The notes beneath the pieces were generated by a model that worked only from the letters and a program-made list of their open reading frames with translations, searched no databases and was not told the DNA's origin. A DNA stretch of 64,000 bases from JBBRYW01 sp038253945 (GTDB taxonomy: Bacteria > Actinomycetota > Thermoleophilia > Gaiellales > Gaiellaceae): NCBI GenBank assembly GCA_038253945.1, contig JBBSGR010000001.1:310001-374000 (forward strand). Direction: 5' to 3'. Position 1 is the first letter of the stretch. Each line of letters opens with the position of its first letter. Of the stretch, positions 25,948 to 33,491 are shown in pieces. The position numbers and the translations under genes were made by a program.

Positions 25948-27308
25948 GCGAGCAGCCCTTCCAGGCGGCGCACCTGTCGGAGATCGCGAACCGCGGACGG
26001 AGGAAGGCCGTTCGCGAGCATTTCGGGATCGAGGCGTTCGGGGTCAATGCGTTCAGCGCCGACGCAGGCGAGCAGATCGTCAACGAGCACACGGAGACTG
26101 GCCTGGGCGCGAGGGCGGGTCAGGAGGAGCTGTACCTCGTCGCTGGCGGCCATGCGACTTTCACGGTCGACGGCGAGAAGATCGACGCGCCCCTGGGGAC
26201 GATCGTGTTTGCGCGCGATCCGGGCGCACGCCGCAGCGCCGTCGCGGACGACCCGGGCGCGGTCGTGCTCGTCGTCGGGGCGCCGCGGGGGCAGGCCTTC
26301 ACGGTCTGGCAGGGAGACGCCGGCCCGGAGTTCTGGCCGCTCTACGAGGCGAAGGACTACGAGGGCGCGGCCGCGCACCTCGAGCGGGCGCTCGCGGAGC
26401 ATCCGGGGAACGAGGGCATCCTGTACAACCTCGCGTGCTGCGAGAGCCTCGCAGGGCGGAACCAGCAGGCGCTCGAGCATCTGAGGGCGGCCGTCGAGCG
26501 AGAGCCGGACATTCGCCGCCTCGCCCGCGAGGACGGAGACTTCGAGTCCCTCCGCGGCGATCCCGCGTTCGAGGAGCTGATCGCCGGCGCCGACGGGGGA
26601 GAAGGCACACCGACGAGGTCGCAGGGCAGCGGGTACGCGGCGGCGCACCTCGACGACGTGGCGACGCAAGGCGGCAGCGAGGACAGCACATGGATCAGGA
26701 TCAGGAAGCACTTCGACATCGGGGCCTTCGGCGTCAACGCCTACCGGGCGGCTGAGGCGGGTGGCCGCGTGATCGAGGAGCACACCGAGTCCGGGCAGGC
26801 CGCCGTGCGCCACCACGAGCTCTACTTCGTCGTCGACGGCCACGCGCGCTTCACTCTCGGCGACGAGGTGGTCGACGCCCCGGCGGGCACTTTCGTCTTC
26901 GTGCGCGACCCCGAGACGAGACGAGGCGCGCACGCCGAGGAGCCCGGAACCACCGTGCTCGCGGTCGGCGGGCAGCCGGGCCGCGCGTATGAGGTCTCTC
27001 CGTGGGAGTTCTTCGCGGATGCCTTTCCCCTCTTCCAGACGAAGGAGTACGACCGGGCGATCGAGATCTTCCGGGAGGGGCTGGAGCGCTACCCGGACAA
27101 CTCGGGCGGGCTCTACAACCTGGCTTGCGGTGAAAGCCTGACCGGCCAGCCCGACGCGGCGATCGAGCACCTGACGAGAGCCGTCGAGCTCGATTCGCGT
27201 TTTCGGGATCTTGCCCGCGACGACGAGGACTTCGAGTCGATCCGGGGCGATCCCCGCTTTGCCTCAGCGATCGCCGGGCAGGCGGACCCCGGCGGCCCGG
27301 GCACGTAG
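25944..27308 (+). CDS. tandemly duplicated cupin-TPR protein
   Basis: A 454-residue protein made of two copies of one unit. Residues about 15-215 and 245-450 each contain a cupin barrel (EELYLVAGGHATFTVDG; HELYFVVDGHARFTLGD) followed by a TPR-like helical stretch (ILYNLACCESLAGRNQQALEHL; GLYNLACGESLTGQPDAAIEHL). Each ends in the same DFES(L/I)RGDP(A/R)F motif. The linker between copies is Gly/Ser/Thr-rich. The function is unknown; the fold suggests small-ligand sensing coupled to protein contacts. The GTG at 25944 overlaps the DUF1028 stop. The 3' end overlaps the converging oxidoreductase gene by 45 nt. Confidence 0.75.
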   Translation: MSEQPFQAAHLSEIANRGRRKAVREHFGIEAFGVNAFSADAGEQIVNEHTETGLGARAGQEELYLVAGGHATFTVDGEKIDAPLGTIVFARDPGARRSAVADDPGAVVLVVGAPRGQAFTVWQGDAGPEFWPLYEAKDYEGAAAHLERALAEHPGNEGILYNLACCESLAGRNQQALEHLRAAVEREPDIRRLAREDGDFESLRGDPAFEELIAGADGGEGTPTRSQGSGYAAAHLDDVATQGGSEDSTWIRIRKHFDIGAFGVNAYRAAEAGGRVIEEHTESGQAAVRHHELYFVVDGHARFTLGDEVVDAPAGTFVFVRDPETRRGAHAEEPGTTVLAVGGQPGRAYEVSPWEFFADAFPLFQTKEYDRAIEIFREGLERYPDNSGGLYNLACGESLTGQPDAAIEHLTRAVELDSRFRDLARDDEDFESIRGDPRFASAIAGQADPGGPGT

Positions 27309-28019
27309 CGCCGGCACGGGGTCGGCCTCGGGCCTGCCGACGACGAGCACCGCGCCGTACTCTTCGCCGGCGAGCGCGTCGACCAGGAGCTGCAGCCCCA
27401 ACGCGAGCGCGAACGCCTTGTGCGCCTGCTCGCCCCCGAACGGGACCAGGTCGTCGGGACTGGCGCCGCCGGCCAGCACGTCGCCGTAGGTGACCTTGCC
27501 CATCGACACGTCCACCACGACCGGATTCCCGTCGGAGCTCGGGATCCCGACAGCGAGCGGGTTCGTCCCGGCGAGCGGCGGGCCGCCGTCCGGGTGGGCG
27601 AGCCGCGGTGGAGAGGTGGCGGTCAGCGCGGCCACCAGCCCGCCGTCCGCGAGCCTGCGCACCCAGCCGCCGAGCATCCCGGTGGGGAAGCAGCGGCTGG
27701 CTACGACGACGCGCGCCCGGGGCGGCGGATCGGCGAGCTGCGCGCGGCAGATCGCGGCGAGCGTCAGGTAGCCGAGCGCATCGCCTCCGTCCCACCGCTC
27801 GTAGCCGGCCTCTGCGCTAACTCGCTCGGGGCGCGCGAGTGGGTGCAGGTCCGGCAGCGTCTCGAGCCACGTGATCCGCGAGAAGCCGTGCCCCGACTTG
27901 CCGCGCCGCTCAGCCTCGAGGAAATGGTCGAGGAGCGTCTCGGCGTCCTCGCTCCCGAAACCGAGCGCGAGCAGGCGAGCGCGGGCCGTATCGGGGTCGG
28001 TGGGCGCGCTGCGGGCTAT
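27264..28019 (-). CDS. Ldh-family (type 2 malate/lactate dehydrogenase) oxidoreductase
   Basis: NAD(P)-dependent oxidoreductase of the Ldh family, about 251 residues, shorter than the usual 330-350. Family blocks are LLDHFLEAERRGKSGHGFSR near the N-terminus, GTNPLAVGIPSSD, VVVDVSMGKVTYGDV, and FGGEQAHKAFALALGLQLLVDAL near the end. No ATG, GTG or TTG precedes the conserved N-terminus in frame. The best start is an ATA at 28017-28019, seven bases after a TATTCT box. Either ATA is used in a leaderless message or an ATG was mutated, making this a recent null gene. Substrate unknown. Confidence 0.65.
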   Translation of the reverse strand: MARSAPTDPDTARARLLALGFGSEDAETLLDHFLEAERRGKSGHGFSRITWLETLPDLHPLARPERVSAEAGYERWDGGDALGYLTLAAICRAQLADPPPRARVVVASRCFPTGMLGGWVRRLADGGLVAALTATSPPRLAHPDGGPPLAGTNPLAVGIPSSDGNPVVVDVSMGKVTYGDVLAGGASPDDLVPFGGEQAHKAFALALGLQLLVDALAGEEYGAVLVVGRPEADPVPALRARAAGVRLPGDR

Positions 28020-28026
28020 GAGGGCA

Positions 28027-28032
28027 AGAATA
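28027..28032 (-). promoter_or_regulatory. -10 box for the Ldh-family gene
   Basis: On the minus strand TATTCT is followed by seven bases and then ATA at 28019. The spacing matches the other leaderless-type starts in this window (23457, 32517, 53886), which supports ATA as the position of the original start codon. Confidence 0.4.
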
Positions 28033-28196
28033 GGCGGAGGCGCTCGGGGTCAGGGCCCTCGTCGTTTCCGGGCAGGAGACCGGGAACAGAGGCGAAAAGA
28101 CGCTTGACCCGAAGCCGCTGACTGGCCGATGTCGCACGGGAGCGGCGGGGCGCCCTCCGGGGCGCCCGCTGTCTACCGGGTAGCCTTCTCGGCTCC

Positions 28197-28565
28197 ATGA
28201 GACGGCGGCGCATCTGGTTGGTGGGCGCTCTCAGCGCACTCCTGGCGGCCGCCTCCCTCCTCACGATCGCGCTTCGAGGCTCACCGGAGCACGGGCCGAC
28301 CCTTCTGAGGATCTCCTTTCGAGCAGGTCCCGCCTACGCGCTCAGCTGCGACCCGGCGCGAGGGACGGCCCCTGATCCGCCGTCCATCTGCGCTCGGCTC
28401 GAGCGCGAGCCGGCGCGCGTGCCGCGCCGAAGAGTGACGACGGGGCACGTCGATGCGACCGTCTGGGTCAGCGGTTCGTGGCACGGGAGGCGGATCGACG
28501 CGGCTTTCGCCTCGCCTTTCGGCCCCCAGGCCGCTCTTTGGGCTGACCTACTTCACTACGGCTAG
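28197..28565 (+). CDS. exported SSI-like (subtilisin inhibitor-like) protein
   Basis: A 122-residue protein with an N-terminal hydrophobic signal/anchor (about residues 6-27). A region similar to the Streptomyces subtilisin inhibitor family follows: YALSCDPARGTAPDPPSIC aligns with the family's first disulfide loop (L-x-C-D-P-x-G-G-x-H-P). VSGSWHGRRIDAAF corresponds to the later strand. The second disulfide pair and the reactive-site region are not evident, so inhibitor activity is uncertain. It stands alone on the plus strand between two minus-strand genes. Confidence 0.55.
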   Translation: MRRRRIWLVGALSALLAAASLLTIALRGSPEHGPTLLRISFRAGPAYALSCDPARGTAPDPPSICARLEREPARVPRRRVTTGHVDATVWVSGSWHGRRIDAAFASPFGPQAALWADLLHYG

Positions 28566-28571
28566 CGTGCG

Positions 28572-29669
28572 CTACGAGAGGACGGGCAGCGCCTTCACGA
28601 TGCCGACGCCGCGCTCTCGCGCCGTCGCCGCGATCGCCTCCGCGATCCCGACGATGATGAGCGTGGTCTCGGAGTCGGGCTCGGCCCAGACCAGTGGCTC
28701 GCCCTGGTCCGCGCACTCGCGCAGGCGCGGGTCGAGCGGCACCTGGCCGATCAGCGGGACGCCGATGTCGCGCGCCAGCTCATCGCCGCCGCCGGAGCCG
28801 AAGATCTCCTCGCACGTCCCGACGAGGTAGGACATGTTCTCGACGACGCCGACCACGCGCATGTTGGTCTCGCGCGCCATCTTCGCCGCCCGCACGGCCA
28901 CTTGCTGGGCGGCGGGCTGCGGCGTCGTCACGACGACGACCTCCGCTCTGGGCAGCAGCTGGCCGAGGGAGATGGAGACGTCGCCCGTTCCGGGCGGCAT
29001 GTCGACGAGCAGCACGTCGAGCTCGCCCCAGTGGACGTCCGAGAGCGTCTGCTCGAGGAAGCGGTGGAGCATCGGGCCCCGCCACATGACCGGTCGGTTC
29101 TCGTCGAGGAAGAAGCCGATCGACATCAACTTCAGGTCTCCCTTGACCGGCGGCACGATCATCTTGTCGACGACGACCGGCCGCTGGGTGATTCCCAGCA
29201 TGTGCGGGATCGAGTGGCCGTAGACGTCGGCGTCCAGCACGCCGGTGCGCAGGCCGAGGCGATCGAACGCCGCGGCGAGGTTCACCGTCAGCGACGACTT
29301 GCCGACGCCGCCCTTTCCGCTCGCGACCGCGATCACCCTCGTCGAGGCGTCCACCGCGATGCCCTTCGTCCGCTCCGTCATTCCGCCGCGCAGCTTCGCC
29401 GTCAGCGCCGTCTTCTCGGCGGGCGACATCACGTCGAACGACAGCGAGACGCTGCGAACGCCCGGCAGCTCGCCGACGTACTTGCCCACCTGGTCCTCGA
29501 AGCTCGAGCGCAGGGGACAGCCGGCCACAGTGAGCGCGATCGTGACGGCGACGTCGCTGCCGCTCACGTTCACCTCGCGCACCATGTCGAGCTCGGTGAC
29601 GGGGCGCTTCAGCTCGGGATCGATCACGTGCGCGAGGGCGCCGATGATCTCGTCACGCGAGGGTTGCAT
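28572..29669 (-). CDS. Mrp/NBP35-type P-loop ATPase (Fe-S carrier)
   Basis: A 365-residue Mrp-family ATPase thought to carry and deliver Fe-S clusters. The N-terminal 95 residues form a MIP18 (DUF59) domain (ALAHVIDPELKRPVTELDMV). The ATPase domain has the deviant Walker A GKGGVGKSS near residue 120, then DADVYGHSIPHML and DMPPGTGD. The CxxC found in many homologues after ENMSYL is absent here; a single Cys remains, as I recall for other actinobacterial Mrp proteins. Complex I and other Fe-S enzymes nearby are plausible clients. Confidence 0.88.
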   Translation of the reverse strand: MQPSRDEIIGALAHVIDPELKRPVTELDMVREVNVSGSDVAVTIALTVAGCPLRSSFEDQVGKYVGELPGVRSVSLSFDVMSPAEKTALTAKLRGGMTERTKGIAVDASTRVIAVASGKGGVGKSSLTVNLAAAFDRLGLRTGVLDADVYGHSIPHMLGITQRPVVVDKMIVPPVKGDLKLMSIGFFLDENRPVMWRGPMLHRFLEQTLSDVHWGELDVLLVDMPPGTGDVSISLGQLLPRAEVVVVTTPQPAAQQVAVRAAKMARETNMRVVGVVENMSYLVGTCEEIFGSGGGDELARDIGVPLIGQVPLDPRLRECADQGEPLVWAEPDSETTLIIVGIAEAIAATARERGVGIVKALPVLS

Positions 29670-29690
29670 CTCCGAGTGAGCGTAGCAGCG

Positions 29691-30425
29691 TCAAACGTCC
29701 AGCCGGCCGCGCAGCCAGAGCGCGTTTCGGATCGCGAACCCTTGCCAGTCGTTGTTGAAGTATGCGTAGACGTCGTCGCCCCGCTCGCGCCAGCCTTCGA
29801 TCCGCTTCGCCCACCGTTCCAGCTCGCGCACGGAGTAGTTGCCGCCGCGCCCGTGGCTGCCGTAGTGGAAGCGGAGGAAGGTCCAGTCGGCCGTCAGCTC
29901 GAGCGTCTGGAAGGGACGCTTGGGCGCGTCGCCGATCACGAGGGCGACCCCGCGCCGGCGAAGCTGCGCGTACACCTCCTCCACGAACCAGCTCGCATGG
30001 CGGAACTCGAAGCAGTGCCGGCCCGGCGGCAGGGCGGCGAGGGCGTTGCCGAGCCGCTCGTCGTCTCGATGGAAGCTCTCAGGCAGCTGCCAGAGCACCG
30101 GCCCGAGCTTCGGCGAGCCCACGAGGGGCTCGAGCCGCTCGTAGAACGTCTCGAGGCCGGGGCCGAGATCGGTCAGTCGCTTGATGTGAGTCAGATAGCG
30201 GCTCGCCTTGATCGTGAAGACGAACCCGGACGGGCTGCCCTCCACCCACCCCTGCACGGCCTTGAGGTTCGGGAGCCGGTAGAACGTCGCGTTCACCTCG
30301 ACCGTGTCGAAGTGGCGTGCGTAGTGCTCGAGCCAGCGGCTCGGCGGCAACCGCGGTGGATAGAAAACGCCGTTCCGCCAGTGATCGTAGTTCCAGCCCG
30401 AGCAGCCGATCCGGACCGAGCTCAT
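29691..30425 (-). CDS. DUF72 (YecE-type) protein
   Basis: A 244-residue TIM-barrel-like DUF72 protein of unknown reaction. Characteristic blocks are IGCSGWNYDHWRNGVFYP at the start, LEHYARHFDTVEVNATFY, FTIKASRYLTHIKRL, and the C-terminal DDVYAYFNNDWQGFAIRNA. Its ATG at 30425 overlaps the stop of an 86-nt cassette ORF (ATGA). That ORF is chained to a second cassette and then to the inositol monophosphatase gene. Confidence 0.87.
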   Translation of the reverse strand: MSSVRIGCSGWNYDHWRNGVFYPPRLPPSRWLEHYARHFDTVEVNATFYRLPNLKAVQGWVEGSPSGFVFTIKASRYLTHIKRLTDLGPGLETFYERLEPLVGSPKLGPVLWQLPESFHRDDERLGNALAALPPGRHCFEFRHASWFVEEVYAQLRRRGVALVIGDAPKRPFQTLELTADWTFLRFHYGSHGRGGNYSVRELERWAKRIEGWRERGDDVYAYFNNDWQGFAIRNALWLRGRLDV

Positions 30426-30511
30426 GGGCCAAGCCCTCGAGGCTGATGCGGAGCGGGCGACTGACGACCGCAGGCGTCACTCCGGCGATCCCGGACGCGT
30501 AGCGTGGTCAT
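30422..30511 (-). CDS. 29-aa cassette ORF, A-type copy 1
   Basis: ATG at 30511, TGA at 30422-30424. The peptide begins MTTLRVRDRRSDACGRQSP and ends in GLGP. Its stop overlaps the DUF72 ATG and its start overlaps the stop of copy 2 (both ATGA). CGAGGGC near its end can serve as the ribosome binding site for DUF72. No known domain; translation is inferred from the repeated geometry. Confidence 0.4.
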   Translation of the reverse strand: MTTLRVRDRRSDACGRQSPAPHQPRGLGP

Positions 30512-30597
30512 GGGGCAACCTCGTGAGGCTCGTGCGGAGCGGGCGACTGACGACCGCAGGCGTCACTCCGGCGATCCCGGACGCGTAGCGTGGTCAT
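30426..30597 (-). repeat. two tandem 86-nt A-type cassettes
   Basis: Units 30512-30597 and 30426-30511 are near-identical over their first 67 nt and diverge in the last 20. Each runs from one ATGA overlap to the next and contains the core ACGCTACGCGTCCGGGATCG. The array exactly fills the space between the inositol monophosphatase stop and the DUF72 start. Confidence 0.85.
30508..30597 (-). CDS. 29-aa cassette ORF, A-type copy 2
   Basis: ATG at 30597 overlaps the inositol monophosphatase stop (ATGA), and TGA at 30508-30510 overlaps the start of copy 1. The first 22 residues are identical to copy 1 (MTTLRVRDRR...); the end reads HEVAP. CGAGGTTG before the next ATG can act as a ribosome binding site. 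Confidence 0.4.
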   Translation of the reverse strand: MTTLRVRDRRSDACGRQSPAPHEPHEVAP

Positions 30598-31397
30598 CCG
30601 ACGATGACGGCGGCCAGCTCCGAGCACAGTTCGGGGGAACCGGCGGCGATCACGCGCGAGCGCGCCTTCGTGTCGAGCGGTGCAGCGGCGAATGGCGGCG
30701 CCTCGGGGAGGTCGATCGCAAGCCCGCACTCCGTCACGAGCAGCTGCGCTGCGGCAATGTCGACCGCGCGGGCCGGCTTCAGCGAGCAGACGGCGTCCAC
30801 ACGGCCCGCGGCGAGATGGCAAAGCGAGATCGCGAGCGAGCCCATGACGCGAAGGCGATCTGCGATGCCGGTCAGCGCGGCCGCCTGCTCGGCGACGAGC
30901 GACGTGCTCGTGGCCTCCAGGGCGAGCACGTCGATCTGCTCCTTCGGCCGCTCCGCGCCGAGGCGCCTGCCGTTCAGGAACGCTCCGCCGCCGTGCCAGG
31001 CCGTCCACTCCTCGCCCGTGCCGAAGTCGTAGACGTAGCCGAAACGGACGTTGCCCATCGTCGCACCGTCGGCGACGGCGATCGACACGGAGAAGTAGGG
31101 GATTCCGCGCTTTGCGTTCAGCGAGCCGTCGATCGGGTCGACCACCACACGCCTCCCGCGTCCGGAGCCGACCGTCTTCTCGCCGAGCTCCTCGGAGACG
31201 AGAACGAAGTCTCTCCCGGTCGCCTCCAGCCGCTCGACGATCACCTGCTCCGCCGCCTGGTCGACGGCCGTCGTCTCGTCGCCGCCGACGCCGTCGCCGA
31301 CGACGAGCTCGCGCTCCGCACGCCCGGGAAGCCGCTCGAGCACGCCCCGCACGTCCTGGGCAGCCGCGCGGCACGTCTCCAGCCAGTCCTCAGTCAA
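30594..31397 (-). CDS. inositol monophosphatase-family phosphatase
   Basis: Mg-dependent phosphatase of 267 residues, IMPase/CysQ/FBPase superfamily. Metal-binding motifs are SEELGE (first Glu), VVDPIDGSLNAKRGIPYFS (DPIDGT variant), and ARAVDIAAAQLLVTECG (the later WDxAAG-type Asp). The start is TTG at 31397, overlapping the DUF1015 stop by 8 nt. The substrate may be inositol phosphate, fructose-1,6-bisphosphate or PAP. The stop is chained to the two 86-nt cassettes. Confidence 0.85.
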   Translation of the reverse strand: MTEDWLETCRAAAQDVRGVLERLPGRAERELVVGDGVGGDETTAVDQAAEQVIVERLEATGRDFVLVSEELGEKTVGSGRGRRVVVDPIDGSLNAKRGIPYFSVSIAVADGATMGNVRFGYVYDFGTGEEWTAWHGGGAFLNGRRLGAERPKEQIDVLALEATSTSLVAEQAAALTGIADRLRVMGSLAISLCHLAAGRVDAVCSLKPARAVDIAAAQLLVTECGLAIDLPEAPPFAAAPLDTKARSRVIAAGSPELCSELAAVIVG

Positions 31398-32490
31398 GCG
31401 GCTGGATCAGGAGGCCGGACAGCAGCTTGGGGAAGAAGTACGTGCTCTTCGGCGGCATCGTCTCGCCGCGCTCGGCGACCGCGAACACGTCCTCGATCCG
31501 CGTCGGGCGAAGCAGGAACGCCGCCTCGGCCCGTCCCTCGTCGACCGCGGCGAGCGCCTCTTCGAGCCTCGCCGTGTACGTCAGTCCGTCGAGCCTGAGA
31601 CGCGCGACGAAGGAGGGATCGAGCTCGCCCTCGGCGCCGAGGAGCACCTCCGCTCGACCGCTCCGATACGCGACGCAGGCGGCACGCTCGTACGGCAGCG
31701 CCTCGATCTGCCGCAACGCCTCGCGTGGCGATGCGGCAACCTCCCCGTCCGGCAGGCCTTCGACCCGCGCCGCGACGCGGTGCGTGGCGAAGATCGTGAG
31801 CCCCGGATCGGAAGTGCTCACGAGCACGGCCAGCACGAGCGCGGTCGCATCGGTTCCGTCCTCCTCGTGGAAGGCGAGCGCCGTCTCGTAGCGATGGTGT
31901 CCGTCGGCGATCAGCAGCCGCCGCACCGCGAACGCCTCGCTGATCGCCCGCTCCGCCCCGAGCCGCCAGAGGCGCGCTCCCTCCGCCTCCAGATCGGGCG
32001 CGCGCCACGGGATCTCGAAGGGCCGTTCGCCGTCGTAGAGCAGGAAGATCGGCTCCAGCTGGGCTCTCGTCGCCCGCAGCAGTCGAAGGCGGCCTTCCTT
32101 CGGGCCTCGGTGCGTCCGCTCGTGCGGGAGGACGACGCGTCGCTCGTACGGCTGCACCCGCACGGTCGCGACGAGCCCGTCGCGCGTGCGCGCGAGCCCG
32201 TCGGGCCCGACGTAGTTCTGCGAGAGCGCCCAGCAGGCGGGCTCACGCTCCTCGACGAGTGCTCCCTCGCCGCGCCAGCGCGCGAGCGTGCGGCCCGCTT
32301 CGACCTCGGAGTCGGGCAGCGTCAGGTGCACCACGTTGTACGGGCTCCTCGCGAGCAGCTGCTCCCGCTCGGCCGGGGAGATCACGTCGTACGGCGGCGC
32401 GACGAGAGACGGGAGCGGACCGGCCTTGCTCTCGTCGTAACGGAGAGCTCGAAAGGGCTGGACGTCGGCCACCTGCAGCGAGCCTAGCAT
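31390..32490 (-). CDS. DUF1015 protein
   Basis: A 366-residue DUF1015 protein with no established activity. Family blocks are LVAPPYDVISPAER near the N-terminus, LPHERTHRGPKEGRL, LIADGHHRYETALAF, and the C-terminal PKSTYFFPKLLSGLLI. ATG 32490 is taken as the start; GTG 32472, right before ADVQPFRAL, is possible. It heads the minus-strand operon DUF1015, phosphatase, cassettes, DUF72. It diverges from the YhaM-like gene over only 26 bp, so the promoters must overlap. Confidence 0.85.
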   Translation of the reverse strand: MLGSLQVADVQPFRALRYDESKAGPLPSLVAPPYDVISPAEREQLLARSPYNVVHLTLPDSEVEAGRTLARWRGEGALVEEREPACWALSQNYVGPDGLARTRDGLVATVRVQPYERRVVLPHERTHRGPKEGRLRLLRATRAQLEPIFLLYDGERPFEIPWRAPDLEAEGARLWRLGAERAISEAFAVRRLLIADGHHRYETALAFHEEDGTDATALVLAVLVSTSDPGLTIFATHRVAARVEGLPDGEVAASPREALRQIEALPYERAACVAYRSGRAEVLLGAEGELDPSFVARLRLDGLTYTARLEEALAAVDEGRAEAAFLLRPTRIEDVFAVAERGETMPPKSTYFFPKLLSGLLIQPLD

Positions 32491-32503
32491 CCGTCGCGGG
32501 ACC

Positions 32504-32509
32504 TAGAAT
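32504..32509 (+). promoter_or_regulatory. -10 box for the leaderless YhaM-like gene
   Basis: TAGAAT ends seven bases before the GTG at 32517, placing the transcription start at or next to the start codon. The 26-bp intergenic space leaves no room for a conventional leader with a ribosome binding site. Confidence 0.5.
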
Positions 32510-32516
32510 CACCCCC

Positions 32517-33368
32517 GTGACGCAAGCGCCCGCCCCTGCCGGAGCTCCGATCGTCGAGCTCGCCGAGGACCGCCTCGTCGACGGTGTCTACGGCGTCGCG
32601 CGCAAGGAGCGGCACCGCACCCGGGCGGGCTCGCCGTACCTCTCGCTCGAGCTCGTCGACCGCACCGGCAGGATCGAGGCACGCGTCTGGAACGACGTCG
32701 ACGTGCTCAGCTCGCGTTTCGCCGAGGGCGACGCCGTGCGCGTCCTCGGGCGGGTCGAGCGCTTCCGGGAGCGGCTGCAGCTGGATGTCCGTTCGCTCGA
32801 GCCGGCCGAGGCAGATCCCGCCTCGCTCACCCCGACGCTTCGCCGCGACGTGGAGGAGCTGGACGGCTTCCTCGAGTTCCTGGGAGCCGAGATCACCCAT
32901 CCCGGCCTGCGCGCCACGGTCGATCGCCTTCTCGGCGACAAGGGGCTGCGCTCGCGCTTCCGCTCGCTTCCCGCGACGCCCGACGGGCACCACTCGTACG
33001 CAGGCGGTCTGCTGGAGCACACGGTCGGCGTCGCGACGATCTGCCGCGAGACCGCTCAGCTTCATCCGCGGCTTCGCTCGGACCTGCTGCTCGCCGCCGC
33101 CCTGCTCCACGACGCCGGCCGGACGCTCGAGCTGGGCGCCGCGCCGCTCTTCCGCCCCACGGACGAGGGCCGCCTACTCGGTCACGTCCTCCTCGGCGTC
33201 CGCGTCGTGGAGGGGCTCGCGAGCCTCCTCGAGGCGCCGGTTCGGGCCGAGCTGCTCCACGCCGTCTCGACGCACCACGACGTCCGTGCCGCGCGCACCG
33301 CCGAGGCAGCCGTCCTGCACCACGCCAACCAGCTGGATGCGATCGCGGCTACTCGGCCCGTGGAGTAG
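32517..33368 (+). CDS. YhaM-like 3'-5' exoribonuclease (OB-fold plus HD domain)
   Basis: A 283-residue protein. Residues about 15-100 form an OB-fold nucleic-acid-binding domain (SPYLSLELVDRTGRIEARVW). An HD phosphohydrolase domain follows with HHSYAGGLLEHTVGV, LLLAAALLHDAGRTLEL (the HD pair) and VSTHHDV. The arrangement matches YhaM/CBF1-type exonucleases acting on RNA or ssDNA ends. The GTG start has a -10 box seven bases upstream and no ribosome binding site, consistent with a leaderless mRNA. Confidence 0.82.
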   Translation: MTQAPAPAGAPIVELAEDRLVDGVYGVARKERHRTRAGSPYLSLELVDRTGRIEARVWNDVDVLSSRFAEGDAVRVLGRVERFRERLQLDVRSLEPAEADPASLTPTLRRDVEELDGFLEFLGAEITHPGLRATVDRLLGDKGLRSRFRSLPATPDGHHSYAGGLLEHTVGVATICRETAQLHPRLRSDLLLAAALLHDAGRTLELGAAPLFRPTDEGRLLGHVLLGVRVVEGLASLLEAPVRAELLHAVSTHHDVRAARTAEAAVLHHANQLDAIAATRPVE

Positions 33369-33470
33369 CAGCGGACAGGGCTTCCCCCGCCGATACTTCG
33401 TGGGCGGACCCGGTTACGCGGGGCGACATCACCCGAACTGGGGATCCTCGACGCGCGCGTAAGGCGATAC

Positions 33471-33486
33471 CGGCGGCTGACCGCCG
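33471..33486 (-). terminator. weak hairpin after the broken kinase gene
   Basis: CGGCGG-CTGA-CCGCCG forms a compact stem just beyond the stop of the minus-strand kinase pseudogene and about 100 nt beyond the converging YhaM-like gene. There is no clear T tract, so termination is tentative. Confidence 0.3.
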
Positions 33487-33491
33487 CCGCT

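Noticed and set aside
26851..27795. Minus-strand frame of about 310 codons across the cupin-TPR gene's 3' end
   Set aside because: Arg/Ala-rich and lacking motifs. The Ldh-family oxidoreductase is in a different minus frame with strong conserved blocks.
28572..29669. Loss of the CxxC motif in Mrp as a sign of decay
   Set aside because: From recalled family knowledge, other actinobacterial Mrp proteins also lack this CxxC, so it is probably lineage-typical.
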